Source: Paraburkholderia unamae (lineage in GTDB: Bacteria; Pseudomonadota; Gammaproteobacteria; Burkholderiales; Burkholderiaceae). Taken from it: DNA of 64,000 nucleotides. Positions 8,732 through 17,063 of the stretch are shown piece by piece. Made by a program: the position numbers and the translations under genes. The stretch is taken from NCBI RefSeq assembly GCF_003268775.1, contig NZ_QLSU01000004.1, positions 372,001-436,000 of the forward strand. Direction: 5' to 3'. The notes below the pieces were generated by a model. That model saw nothing but the letters and a program-made list of their open reading frames with translations, searched no databases and was not told the DNA's origin. Positions within the stretch are counted from its first letter, which is position 1; each line of letters starts with the position of its first letter.

Positions 8732-8759
8732 AAAAAAATCCCGGCCATCGCTGGCCGGG
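8732..8759 (-). terminator. Intrinsic terminator, minus strand
   Basis: An 8-bp stem CCCGGCCA/TGGCCGGG with a four-base loop, followed on the minus strand by seven T residues. Its arrangement resembles the terminator at 8562-8598. Confidence 0.75.
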
Positions 8760-9001
8760 CAATGAGAATACACCGTGCGCTCCGGGGAACGAAACGCCCA
8801 ATAACGTTACCCGCGCGACGCGCCACGGGCAACGCTTGCACATTACCTGCGATTACTGACGTCCGGCTTTCGAAGCCTGCCGGAGCCGGGCGCCGCTGCG
8901 CCGGACACGCCGTGTGGCGGGCCTTGTCGCCATTTTGATTCGGATTGCTGAGGAAGTTGGCGAAAGGATCGAAAGCGCGCGAAGTAAGACGTGGAAATGC
9001 G

Positions 9002-9039
9002 CCGAGGCCGGTCTCCCCGTGGGGGAGGACCGGCCTCGG
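9002..9039 (-). terminator. Long hairpin, probable terminator of the 9107-9424 gene
   Basis: A 12-bp stem CCGAGGCCGGTC/GACCGGCCTCGG extended by TCCCC/GGGGA with one bulge, about 70 bases beyond the stop of the minus-strand gene. The T tract is weak. Confidence 0.5.
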
Positions 9040-9106
9040 TGTTGCCCTGTTTGCCCTGTCGATCACAGGTGGGTCACATGCGGGTCACATGTGAAGCACG
9101 CCCGGA

Positions 9107-9424
9107 TCAGTAACGCGGCGGGGGCGGCGGACGACGGTCGTCGTCACGGTAGTGCGGGGGACCCGGATCGTGCGGATGGTGATGCATCCACTCGTCGTGT
9201 TCCCAGTAACGGTGGCCGTCGTAGTAACGGTTGTCGTGCCAGCCGATCGAAATACGCGCATCCACCGGCATCATGTGCGGCTCGCCATATTGCGGCGCCG
9301 AGTTGGCGCGCAGCCCGTACGGCGAGGATTGCGCGAAGGCGCTCGTCGCGCCCAGCAATGCGCCGCCTGCGATAAGCGCGGCAGCGAGAGCGCGGGCGGG
9401 GGTCTTCCAGCTCTTCGTATTCAT
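9107..9424 (-). CDS. Small secreted His/Pro-rich protein
   Basis: A 105-residue exported protein. A Sec signal peptide ends at about residue 31 (GATSAFA|QS). The mature part is short and polar and ends in a His-rich stretch (HDEWMHHHPHDPGPPHYR) and a proline run (RRPPPPPRY). A strong GGAGGT stands seven bases before the ATG. The His clusters could bind metal, but that is inference. I do not recognise a named domain; similar small periplasmic proteins are common in Burkholderiaceae. It stands alone with a hairpin downstream. Confidence 0.8.
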   Translation of the reverse strand: MNTKSWKTPARALAAALIAGGALLGATSAFAQSSPYGLRANSAPQYGEPHMMPVDARISIGWHDNRYYDGHRYWEHDEWMHHHPHDPGPPHYRDDDRRPPPPPRY

Positions 9425-9763
9425 GTGGTTACCTCCTCTTCGGTTTCGTCGTCACGCGGCATCGGAGTGCCTTGTGTTGCGACCACGGTTCAAAGCTTAT
9501 CGGCCGTGAGGAAAGGAATACGTGAGCACTTGTAAGCTTTCGTTTCACAGCATCCGTCACACGAAAGAGGCCGATCTGACAGTTGGCCCTTGATGGAGAA
9601 CGGATTAAACGGGGCGCATGACAGTTGTCCACATGCCCGGGAGGGTCGGGTTGTCAATTGGCGTTACATTCGGGGGCGATCGAGGCGCAATTCGAGGTGC
9701 AATTCGAGGCGCATTCAAGGCCGCTGCGTTCATGCCACGTCACGCAACGGCCTTTCGCCGGCC
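9425..9763. other. Intergenic region between two minus-strand genes
   Basis: About 340 bases without a supportable gene. It holds the ribosome binding site and presumably the promoter of the secreted-protein gene, several GACAGTTG-like direct repeats around 9570-9650, and a 12-bp tandem repeat at 9681-9716. Confidence 0.55.
9681..9716. repeat. 12-bp tandem repeat, three units
   Basis: Units CGAGGCGCAATT, CGAGGTGCAATT and CGAGGCGCATTC follow each other without a gap, just beyond the 3' end of the acyl-CoA ligase gene. Confidence 0.75.
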
Positions 9764-11434
9764 TTACTGCGCCGGTTTCGGCGGCGTTTGCGCGCTGCTC
9801 AGGTCGATGGCGCTTTGCGAGCCGACCTGCGTGCGCAACTCATACTTCTGGATCTTGCCCGTGGCCGTGCGCGGCAGCTCGCCGAACCTCACGGCGCGCG
9901 GCACCTTGTAGTGCGCGAGGAAGAGGCGGCAGTGCGCCATGATCTCCTCCGCGGTCGCGCTCGCACCGGGCCGCAGCTCGACGAATGCGCAAGGCACTTC
10001 GCCCCACTTCGGGTCGGGCATCGCCACGACGGCGGCGAGCGCCACGGCCGGGTGGCGATACAGCGTGTCCTCGACTTCGATGCTGGAGATGTTCTCGCCG
10101 CCTGAAATGATGATGTCCTTGCTGCGGTCGGTGATGCGCACATAGCCGTCGGGCGTCATCACGCCGAGGTCGCCCGTGTGGAACCAGCCGCCGCGGAACG
10201 CCTCTTCGGTCGCGCGCTCGTTCTTCAGGTAGCCCTTCATGCAGATGTTGCCGCGGAACATGATCTCGCCGAGCGTTTCGCCGTCGGCAGGCACAGGCTC
10301 CATGGTCTGGGCGTTGCGCACGCTCACGCCGCTTTGCAGGTGATAGCGCACGCCCTGGCGCGCGGCGAGGCGCGCCTGCTCCTCGTCGGGCAGCGTCTTC
10401 CAGCGCTCCTGCACCGCGCACACGGCGGCGGGGCCATACACCTCGGTGAGGCCGTAGACGTGCGTGAGCTCGATGCCGATCACCTTCATCTTCGCGATCA
10501 CGGCGGGCGGCGGCGGCGCGCCGGCCACCATCGTGCGCACCGTGTGCGAGATGCCCTCGCGATACTCCGCCGGCGCGTCGGCGAGCGCACCCTGCACGAT
10601 CGGCGCGCCGCAGTAGTGCGTGACGCGCTCGTTGCGAATCAGGTCGAACACGAGCTTCGCGTCGAACTTGCGCAGGCAGACGTTCACGCCCGCGCGCGCG
10701 GCGATGGTCCACGCGAAGCACCAGCCGTTGCAGTGAAAGAGCGGCAGCGTCCAGAGGTAGACGGCGTGCTTGGGCAGATCCCATTCGAGGATGTTGCTCA
10801 CCGCGTTCATGTACGCGCCGCGATGGTGATAGACCACGCCCTTCGGGTCGCCCGTCGTGCCCGAGGTGTAGTTGAGCGCGATGGCGTCCCACTCGTCGCG
10901 CGGCGGCGCCCAGGCGAACTCGGGGTCGCCCTGTTCGAGGAAGGTTTCGTAATCGGTTGCGCGCGGGAAGAACTCGGGGTCGGCGGGCGCGACGTCGGCC
11001 ACGCTGATGATCTTCAGTTGCGGAAATTCCAGCGCCGCGCGCTGCGCGAGCGCCGCGTATTCGGTGTCGACGATCAGCGCCCTGGCCTCGCCGTGACGCA
11101 GCATGAACAACATCGTCGCGACATCGAGCCGCGTATTGAGCGTGTTGAGCACCGCGCCGAGCATGGGCACGCCGAAATGCGCCTCGACCATCGCGGGGAT
11201 GTTGGGCAGCAGCACCGCGACCGTGTCGCCGCGGCCGATGCCCGCCTGGGCGAGCGCGCTCGCGAGCCGCCGCGTGCGCGCATACGTTTCGCGCCAGTTG
11301 CGGCGCACGTCGCCGTGGACCATCGCGAGCCGGTCGCCGTAGACCTCGGCGGCGCGGGCGATGAAGTCGATGGGCGTGAGCGGCACATAATTGGCTTCGC
11401 GTTGCGCGAGACCTTCTTCGTACGGGTGCAACAT
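9764..11434 (-). CDS. AMP-forming acyl-CoA synthetase (medium-chain type)
   Basis: Activates a carboxylic acid to its acyl-CoA through an acyl-adenylate. The 556-residue ANL-superfamily protein has the P-loop YTSGTTGDPKG at 189-199, the adenylate motif HVYGLTEVYGP, HTGDLG, the hinge KDIIISGGENISS and the C-terminal PRTATGKIQKYELR with the likely adenylation lysine at 527. It resembles the AlkK / DmdB-like group acting on medium-chain fatty or methylmercaptopropionic acids; the exact substrate cannot be read from sequence. It is divergent from a Crp/Fnr regulator across 168 bases, which may control it. Single gene; the next gene on this strand is 340 bases away. Confidence 0.92.
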   Translation of the reverse strand: MLHPYEEGLAQREANYVPLTPIDFIARAAEVYGDRLAMVHGDVRRNWRETYARTRRLASALAQAGIGRGDTVAVLLPNIPAMVEAHFGVPMLGAVLNTLNTRLDVATMLFMLRHGEARALIVDTEYAALAQRAALEFPQLKIISVADVAPADPEFFPRATDYETFLEQGDPEFAWAPPRDEWDAIALNYTSGTTGDPKGVVYHHRGAYMNAVSNILEWDLPKHAVYLWTLPLFHCNGWCFAWTIAARAGVNVCLRKFDAKLVFDLIRNERVTHYCGAPIVQGALADAPAEYREGISHTVRTMVAGAPPPPAVIAKMKVIGIELTHVYGLTEVYGPAAVCAVQERWKTLPDEEQARLAARQGVRYHLQSGVSVRNAQTMEPVPADGETLGEIMFRGNICMKGYLKNERATEEAFRGGWFHTGDLGVMTPDGYVRITDRSKDIIISGGENISSIEVEDTLYRHPAVALAAVVAMPDPKWGEVPCAFVELRPGASATAEEIMAHCRLFLAHYKVPRAVRFGELPRTATGKIQKYELRTQVGSQSAIDLSSAQTPPKPAQ

Positions 11435-11602
11435 GGCGGTGTCTCCAGACGATCGCAGGGCCGTGGCGGCCGGTTATCCATTTATAGGTATGATTCGCGC
11501 TACCGTAGCAGGACCGCGTGCGCCAGTCTGTCGCCGGCGCGACAGAGCGGGCCGCCGCGAACGATCCCGAGCGAAACCCTTGATTTAACCCAGGAAAGCG
11601 CG

Positions 11603-12400
11603 ATGTCGCAGTCCATTATGCCCCCGCACGGGGCCCGGCCCGAGCACGCTCCGGCCGGCTCTCCCACGACCCTGCGCGACGCGTGGCGCGAGGGCGAGCG
11701 TATCGACGCCACGAACGCGCCGCGCCTTGCGGCGCTGTTCGAGCGCTGCGCCTGGTTTCGCGCGCTTGCGCCCGAGCATCGCGAGTGGGTGCTGGCTTCC
11801 TCGCATGCGCAAGGCTATGCGGCGGGTGCGATCGTCGCCGCGCGCGAGGCGCCCTCGGACTGGTGGCTCGGCGTGAGCAAGGGGCTCGTGAAGCTCGCGA
11901 TCTTCAACGCCTCGGGGCGCGGCTGCACGTTTTCGGGCGTGCCGCACGGCGGCTGGTTCGGCGAGGGCAGCGTCATCAAGCGCGAACCGCGCCGCTACGA
12001 CGTGATCGCGCTGCAACCGTCGCTCGTGATGGCGGTGCCCGCCGACACGTTCCACCGGCTCATGGATTGCAGCCTGCCGTTCAATCGTTTCGTGATCCAT
12101 CAGCTCAACAACCGCATGGGCGAGTTCATCGCGCTGATCCAGAACAGCCGTCTGCTCGACGTGGACGCGCGCGTTGCGCAGTCGCTCGCGCAGATGTTCA
12201 ATCCCGATCTCTATCCCGAGTCGGGCCACGCGCTCGACATCTCGCAGGAAGAGATCGGCATGCTGGCGGGCGCGTCGCGGCAGCGGATCAATCAGGCGCT
12301 CCAGACGCTCGAGCGCCACGGCCTGGTCGCGCTTTCGTACAACCGCGTGGATGTGCTCGATCTCAACGGCCTGCGCGCGTTCGGCCGCGACCAGATTTGA
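11603..12400 (+). CDS. Crp/Fnr-family transcriptional regulator
   Basis: A 265-residue regulator. After a variable N-terminal arm come a cyclic-nucleotide-type beta-roll (about 50-150, with GGWFGEGSVIKREPRRYDV) and a C-terminal winged HTH (DISQEEIGMLAGASRQRINQALQTLE, about 213-238). The N-terminal cysteine set of an FNR iron-sulphur cluster is missing, so it is not an oxygen sensor of that kind; the effector is unknown. The ATG at 11603 has AGGAAAG about five bases upstream. Its divergent position next to the acyl-CoA ligase suggests that gene or its own promoter as target. Confidence 0.9.
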   Translation: MSQSIMPPHGARPEHAPAGSPTTLRDAWREGERIDATNAPRLAALFERCAWFRALAPEHREWVLASSHAQGYAAGAIVAAREAPSDWWLGVSKGLVKLAIFNASGRGCTFSGVPHGGWFGEGSVIKREPRRYDVIALQPSLVMAVPADTFHRLMDCSLPFNRFVIHQLNNRMGEFIALIQNSRLLDVDARVAQSLAQMFNPDLYPESGHALDISQEEIGMLAGASRQRINQALQTLERHGLVALSYNRVDVLDLNGLRAFGRDQI

Positions 12401-12579
12401 GGTGCCCGGCCCCTCGGCCGTGCTGCCGTGCAGGACGGGCCAGCAGAAGTCCTTATCAATCTTGCGAGGAATAGAAGAGTCCCTACCGATTGCGCCCGTT
12501 TTTTAGCGCCGCTTCGCTGCGTAAACTTTCCCCATCGACTCGCCTGGCGCATGGCCGCGAGTCCTGAATGGAGAGCACA

Positions 12580-12933
12580 GTGAAGAACGCAATGGTACGC
12601 ACGGCGCTGGTTTCGATGATGGCGATCGTCCCGGCGATGTCGTTTGCCCAGTCCGTGAGCAACAACAATGGCCCGGTCACGCGCGCGCAGGTCGTGCAGG
12701 AGCTGGTCGATCTGGAGTCGGTGGGCTATAACCCGGCATCGGCGAACGATGTCACGTATCCGGAAGACGCGCAAAGAGCCATGCGTCTGCTCGCCGAAAA
12801 GCGCGCGAAGGAAGCGCGCCTTGCGCAGGAGCGTCAGCAGCAGGGGCAGGTTGCGCAATCGGGTTATGGCGCGCCGCCTGCGGCGAACGGCGAAGCGGGG
12901 GCGCCGGCCGCCGTGTCGGGCGGCAGCAATTAA
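12580..12933 (+). CDS. DUF4148-family exported protein
   Basis: A 117-residue protein with a signal peptide (ending AMSFA|QS), the DUF4148 core (VTRAQVVQELVDLESVGYNP, then DVTYPEDAQRAMRLLAEKRAKEA) and a low-complexity Gln/Gly/Ala tail. This family is a multi-copy hallmark of Burkholderiales and has no settled function; the mature protein is probably periplasmic. The GTG start is chosen because GGAGAG lies just before it. An in-frame ATG four codons upstream overlaps that site and has no ribosome binding site of its own. Confidence 0.88.
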   Translation: MKNAMVRTALVSMMAIVPAMSFAQSVSNNNGPVTRAQVVQELVDLESVGYNPASANDVTYPEDAQRAMRLLAEKRAKEARLAQERQQQGQVAQSGYGAPPAANGEAGAPAAVSGGSN

Positions 12934-13043
12934 GCATCGCTTGTGCCGTGTGGTGACGCATGGTGACGTGTGGGCTCGCGCCGCTCAGTGATTGAGAGAA
13001 CGTGCGAGCCGCACAAAAGGCGCAAGCGACACCAACAGCGCGT

Positions 13044-14801
13044 TCAAGTGCCCTTGGCCCGTCCATCGGCCACAACCTGAACGCTGTCCGGCGGCACGCC
13101 GAGCAACTGTAGCGTGCCGGCCGTCACGCCCGAAAACACCGGCCCTGCAACGGTCCCGCCATAGAACGCCTTGCCCGCCGGGTCGTCGATCATCACCGCC
13201 ACGATCACGCGCGGCTCGCTCATCGGCGCCATGCCCACGAACAGCGCGCGATAGCGGTTCTTCGCGTATCCCGCGCCGACCTGCTTGCGCGCGGTGCCCG
13301 TTTTCCCTCCTATGCGATAGCCGTCCACGTTGGCCGCGCGGCCCGTGCCGCCTTCGCTCGTCGCCATTTCCAGCATCTTGCGCATGGCCGCGGCCGTGGC
13401 CGGCGTGGTGACCGCGCGCGGCGCGGCCGCGGCGGCGCCTGTGTTTCCCTGGGCATCGCGCAGCAGCGTGACCGGGTGCAGCATGCCGTCGCCCGCGTAG
13501 GCCGTATAGATCTGCGCCATTTGCAGGAGCGATGTCGAAAGACCGTAGCCGTACGCCATCGTCGCCTGCTCGATGGGCCGCCAGCGCGCCCACGGCCGCA
13601 CACGGCCCGGCGCCACGCCCGGGAACGTGACGCCGGGCTTCTGCCCGAGCCCGTACTCCTGATACTTGTCCCAGATGGTTTGCGCGGGAAGATTCAGCGC
13701 CAGCTTCGCAAGCGCGATGTTGCTCGACTTCTGGATGGCCTCGGCCACGGTCATGCGGCCGTGGTTCGAGGTGTCGTGGATCGTCGCCGGGCCGATGCGG
13801 TACGTGCCCGGCGACGTGTCGATGATCGAGTTGGCGTTGACCTTGCGCAGGTCCATCGCGAGCGAGACGACCACCGGCTTGATGGTCGAGCCGGGCTCGA
13901 ACGTGTCGACCACGGCGCGGTTGCGCAACTGCTTGCCCGTTAGCCGCGCGCGATCGTTCGGATCGAACGACGGCCAGTTCGCGAGCGCGAGGATTTCGCC
14001 GTTGTGCGCGTCGAGCACCACAACGCTGCCCGCTTCAGCATGGTGCCTGGCGACCGCCGCCTTGAGCTGCGTATAGGCGAGCTGTTGCACGCGGCGGTCG
14101 ATGGTGAGCTGCACGGTGTCGCCGTTGCGCGGCTGCACGCGCTCGCTCGGCTCCGAGACGACGCGCCCGAGCCGGTCGCGGATCACTTCGCGCTGGCCCG
14201 GTGTGCCGCGCAGGCGCGTGTTCGCGGCGAGCTCCACGCCTTCCTGGCCCGCGTCTTCGACGTCGGTGAAGCCGACCACGTGCGCGGCCGATTCGCCTTC
14301 CGGGTAGTAGCGCTTGGAGTCGGCGATGAGGGTGATGCCGCCCGTGGCCATTTCGTCGATGTGCGCGGCGCTTTCGGCATCCACCTGACGCTTGAGCAGC
14401 ACGAAGCTGCGGTTGCCCGCGAGCCGCCGGTCCAGTTCCGCGAGCGGCATGTCGAGCAGGCGCGCGAGCGGCGCGTGCGCGGCGGCGTCGAGCACCTTGG
14501 GGTTGGCCCAGACTTCGAAGGTCGCGAGGCTCACGGCGAGCAGGGCGCCGTTGCGATCGACGATGCGCCCGCGCATGGCGTCGAGCTCCAGCGTGCGCTG
14601 GTAGCGCTTTTGCCCCTGCTTCACGTAGAAGCCGTGATTGGCGACCTGAACCCAGAACGCGCGTCCGGCGAGCGCCGCGAAGGCCGCGAAGGTGACGAAC
14701 ACGATGAATTTCGAACGCCATGCGGGCAGGCTCGGGGCGAGCATCGGGTGACGGGTCGCGGCCGCGTGCGGGTCGCGCGGCGGTTTCCTGGAGCGGATCA
14801 T
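13044..14801 (-). CDS. Peptidoglycan transpeptidase, FtsI/PBP3-like class B penicillin-binding protein
   Basis: A class B penicillin-binding protein that cross-links peptidoglycan in the periplasm. The 585-residue chain has one N-terminal membrane anchor (about 31-52), a PBP dimerisation domain (about 75-225) and a transpeptidase domain with the three serine-acyltransferase motifs STIK (305-308), SSN (359-361) and KTGTA (500-504). It resembles FtsI but is not inside a dcw cell-division cluster: its neighbours are a chemoreceptor and a DUF4148 gene. It is therefore probably an FtsI paralogue, perhaps conditional or beta-lactam-related. The open frame continues far upstream without a stop, but homology begins just after the ATG at 14801, which has a promoter close upstream. 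Confidence 0.92.
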   Translation of the reverse strand: MIRSRKPPRDPHAAATRHPMLAPSLPAWRSKFIVFVTFAAFAALAGRAFWVQVANHGFYVKQGQKRYQRTLELDAMRGRIVDRNGALLAVSLATFEVWANPKVLDAAAHAPLARLLDMPLAELDRRLAGNRSFVLLKRQVDAESAAHIDEMATGGITLIADSKRYYPEGESAAHVVGFTDVEDAGQEGVELAANTRLRGTPGQREVIRDRLGRVVSEPSERVQPRNGDTVQLTIDRRVQQLAYTQLKAAVARHHAEAGSVVVLDAHNGEILALANWPSFDPNDRARLTGKQLRNRAVVDTFEPGSTIKPVVVSLAMDLRKVNANSIIDTSPGTYRIGPATIHDTSNHGRMTVAEAIQKSSNIALAKLALNLPAQTIWDKYQEYGLGQKPGVTFPGVAPGRVRPWARWRPIEQATMAYGYGLSTSLLQMAQIYTAYAGDGMLHPVTLLRDAQGNTGAAAAAPRAVTTPATAAAMRKMLEMATSEGGTGRAANVDGYRIGGKTGTARKQVGAGYAKNRYRALFVGMAPMSEPRVIVAVMIDDPAGKAFYGGTVAGPVFSGVTAGTLQLLGVPPDSVQVVADGRAKGT

Positions 14802-14826
14802 GAGCAAGGCGGGGTGGCTTGGCAGA

Positions 14827-14854
14827 GTTATATTGTAAACATGATGTAATTGAA
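14827..14854 (-). promoter_or_regulatory. Predicted sigma-70 promoter of the FtsI-like gene
   Basis: On the minus strand TTCAAT-N16-TATAAC in a locally AT-rich patch, about 25 bases before the start codon. Read by eye. Confidence 0.5.
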
Positions 14855-14973
14855 TTGAAATGATGGGTGCGCGGGACGGCACGTCGATTGGGCGCGCGTT
14901 GCGCGTGGTCATGCACCGCGAGCGGTGCCAGGAGGGGAGGTCCGGCCGAGGGGAAGAACGGCCGCAAAGCGAA

Positions 14974-14995
14974 CCGGGCCGCGAATGCGGCCCGG
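14974..14995 (-). terminator. Probable terminator of the chemoreceptor gene
   Basis: A 9-bp stem CCGGGCCGC/GCGGCCCGG with a GAAT loop, 55 bases after the stop codon on the minus strand. The T tract is weak (TTCGCTTT). Confidence 0.5.
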
Positions 14996-15049
14996 CAGGG
15001 ATGAAGCGAAGCCGGCGCGCAGCCGGCGAGGGTCCGCTTTTACGAGCCC

Positions 15050-16606
15050 TTATGCGTGCGCCGGCAACTGGAAGCTCGCAATCGAGTCGCGCAGCACGCT
15101 CACCTGATCCTTGAGCGAGTGCGCGGCGGCGGCGGCTTCTTCCACGAGCGCCGCATTCTGCTGCGTCACCTGGTCCATCTCGCCCACGGCGCGGTTGACC
15201 TGCTCGATGCCCGCGCTCTGCTCGCGCGAGGCGTGGCTGATCTCTTCGAGGATCTCGTGCACGCGGCGCACCGACTGCACGATCTCGGTCATCGTCGTGC
15301 CCGCATTGGTCACGAGTTGCTGGCCTTCGCTCACCGTGCCCGTCGATTTTTCGATCAGCGCCTTGATCTCCTTGGCGGCGGTGGCGGAGCGCTGCGCGAG
15401 GCTGCGCACCTCGGCGGCCACCACCGCGAACCCACGGCCCTGCTCGCCCGCGCGTGCCGCTTCCACGGCCGCGTTCAGCGCGAGGATATTGGTCTGGAAC
15501 GCGATGCCGTCGATCACGCCGATGATGTCGCCGATCTGCTGCGAACTCGTCGTGATGTCGCCCATGGTGCGCACCACGTCGTCCACGACGGCGCTGCCGC
15601 GCGTGGCGACGTCGGCGGCCTGGCTCGCGAGCGTAGCGGCGTGCTGCGCGCTGTCCGCGTTCTGGCGGACGTTGGCCGTCATCTGGTCCATGCTCGACGC
15701 GGTTTGCACGAGCGCCGCCGCCTGCTGCTCGGTGCGCTGCGACAGGTCGGTGTTGCCCGCCGCGATCTCGTTTGCGCCCACGTTGATGTTCTCCGCGCCG
15801 CTGCGCACGCGCGAGACGGTCTGCACGAGCGCACCCTGCATCGTCGCGAGCGCGCGCATGAGGCTGTGCTCGCTCGGACCCTCCACCTGCACGCGCAGCG
15901 TGAGGTCGCCCTCGGCGATGCGGTTGGCCGCGTCCACCGCGCCTTCCAGTTCGCCGCCGATGCTCCGGCGCACGCTGCGCACCACGAGCACCATCACGGC
16001 CGTGGCCGCCGCGCCCAGCAGGAAGGTCACGCCCAGCCAGCGCAACAGGCTGTCGTAGAACTCGGCGCGCACGTCGTCCATGTACATGCCCGTCACGATG
16101 ACCCAGTCCCACGGCGCGAAGCGGCGGCCGTAGCTCGTCTTGGGCACGGGCTCGCTGTGGCCGGGCTTGGCCCACAGGTAGTCGAGGAAGCCGCCGTTCG
16201 GGCCGCTCGCGGCGTTCACGAGCTCGCTGAACACGTGGGTGCCGGCGGGATCGGTGAAATCGGTGAGCTTCTTGCCGTCGAGCTCGGGCTTGATCGGATG
16301 CATGAGCATGACCGACTGCGAGTTGTTGACGCTCAGATAGCCGTCGGCGCCGTAGCGGATCGAACCGATCACGGCGAGCGCCTGCTTCTGCGCGTCGGCT
16401 TCGGTGAGGGCGTTACGTTGCGAGAGACCGTAGTAGTAGTTCGTGATGCTCATCGCTTCCTCGACGAGCGAGGTGAGCTGCGCGCGTCGTTCGCGGATCA
16501 TGGCGTCGCGGCTTTGCCAGGCGCCAAAGGCGACGATGAGCAGCAGGCCGATCCAGAGGATCGCGATCATCGAGCGGAGCTTCTTGTTGAGTGTCATCGT
16601 CTGCAT
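15050..16606 (-). CDS. Methyl-accepting chemotaxis protein with periplasmic Cache sensor
   Basis: A transmembrane chemoreceptor that signals to CheA/CheW. The 518-residue protein has a first membrane helix (about 11-28), a periplasmic single-Cache domain (about 35-185, with [20 protein letters not shown]), a second helix (about 190-210), a HAMP linker (about 212-265) and a cytoplasmic signalling domain whose hairpin tip is [20 protein letters not shown]. The flanks hold likely methylation helices rich in Glu and Gln. The ligand is unknown; sCache_2 receptors often bind small carboxylates, but that is only a family trend. No C-terminal CheR-docking pentapeptide is obvious. Confidence 0.94.
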   Translation of the reverse strand: MQTMTLNKKLRSMIAILWIGLLLIVAFGAWQSRDAMIRERRAQLTSLVEEAMSITNYYYGLSQRNALTEADAQKQALAVIGSIRYGADGYLSVNNSQSVMLMHPIKPELDGKKLTDFTDPAGTHVFSELVNAASGPNGGFLDYLWAKPGHSEPVPKTSYGRRFAPWDWVIVTGMYMDDVRAEFYDSLLRWLGVTFLLGAAATAVMVLVVRSVRRSIGGELEGAVDAANRIAEGDLTLRVQVEGPSEHSLMRALATMQGALVQTVSRVRSGAENINVGANEIAAGNTDLSQRTEQQAAALVQTASSMDQMTANVRQNADSAQHAATLASQAADVATRGSAVVDDVVRTMGDITTSSQQIGDIIGVIDGIAFQTNILALNAAVEAARAGEQGRGFAVVAAEVRSLAQRSATAAKEIKALIEKSTGTVSEGQQLVTNAGTTMTEIVQSVRRVHEILEEISHASREQSAGIEQVNRAVGEMDQVTQQNAALVEEAAAAAHSLKDQVSVLRDSIASFQLPAHA

Positions 16607-16861
16607 GGTCGGTCGGGTATTTCACAGGGGCTGTACGGCTGGCGAAACGTTGCCGCCAGCCTGTGTTTACGGCGTGCGCAAACGTGCGCGAGACCCAGGA
16701 GGAACCCTGCCCAGGCAAGTATTCGTCAGACAAAAGCGACGACCACGCGTGGCACTACGGCGGCGCGTATGACGCCGCGCTGAAATGCACGCGAAACCAC
16801 CGATAAAAGCCACAATTTTCACTGCAACTCCATGATTTGCCACTATTTGCGGTGATCGACT

Positions 16862-16883
16862 GCGGATAAGAATCGTTTCCGTT
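16862..16883 (+). promoter_or_regulatory. Fur-like palindrome overlapping the predicted aepX promoter
   Basis: CGGATAAGAATCGTTTCCG is an imperfect palindrome (14 of 19 positions symmetric). It shares ATA-GAATCGTTT-C with the better-supported Fur-type site before the PepSY gene at 22437. It sits immediately upstream of TATAGT (16883-16888), where a repressor could block RNA polymerase. Confidence 0.4.
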
Positions 16884-16906
16884 ATAGTCGCGGCTTCGGC
16901 CCCGCC

Positions 16907-16935
16907 GGCGCCCAGTTTTGAGCGCCTGTTTTTTT
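16907..16935 (+). terminator. Terminator-like hairpin in the aepX leader
   Basis: GGCGC and GCGCC arms (two further inner pairs after one mismatch) are followed by TG and seven T residues, between the predicted -10 box and the aepX start. It could attenuate the operon or end a very short RNA. Confidence 0.4.
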
Positions 16936-17063
16936 CCGAGGCCTTTCTCTCACGGCCCCACAAAGGCCGCTGGCCCCGGGGTCCCGATGGATTTCCCAAC
17001 GATGCGACGCGCGCGGCGCAGCAGGTGCTGCCGCCTTCGCGACGTCCACTGGAGTGAAGAAGA

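Larger units (their letters stand above)
8242..9106. other. Gene-free region with three hairpins
   Basis: About 865 bases without a supportable protein gene. It contains two minus-strand intrinsic terminators (8562-8598 and 8732-8759) and a long hairpin (9002-9039) that probably ends the small secreted-protein gene to the right. Open frames here overlap the hairpins, lack ribosome binding sites and look random. Confidence 0.6.
16607..17063. other. Divergent intergenic region upstream of the phosphonate operon
   Basis: Divergent region of 457 bases between the chemoreceptor gene (minus) and aepX (plus). The left half is the chemoreceptor upstream side. The right half holds a Fur-like palindrome, a TATAGT -10 element and a terminator-like hairpin before aepX. 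No gene seen. Confidence 0.6.

Noticed and set aside
8704..9066. A 120-codon minus-strand frame in the gene desert
   Set aside because: It runs through two hairpins, has no ribosome binding site and no recognisable protein features.
10178..11602. Upstream extension of the Crp/Fnr frame to 740 residues
   Set aside because: The extension is antisense to the acyl-CoA ligase; a good ribosome binding site and the HTH-protein homology place the start at 11603.
14802..16175. Continuation of the FtsI-like reading frame upstream through the chemoreceptor gene as one 1043-residue protein
   Set aside because: The upstream part is an out-of-frame reading of the chemoreceptor; homology to class B PBPs begins at 14801, where a promoter lies directly upstream.
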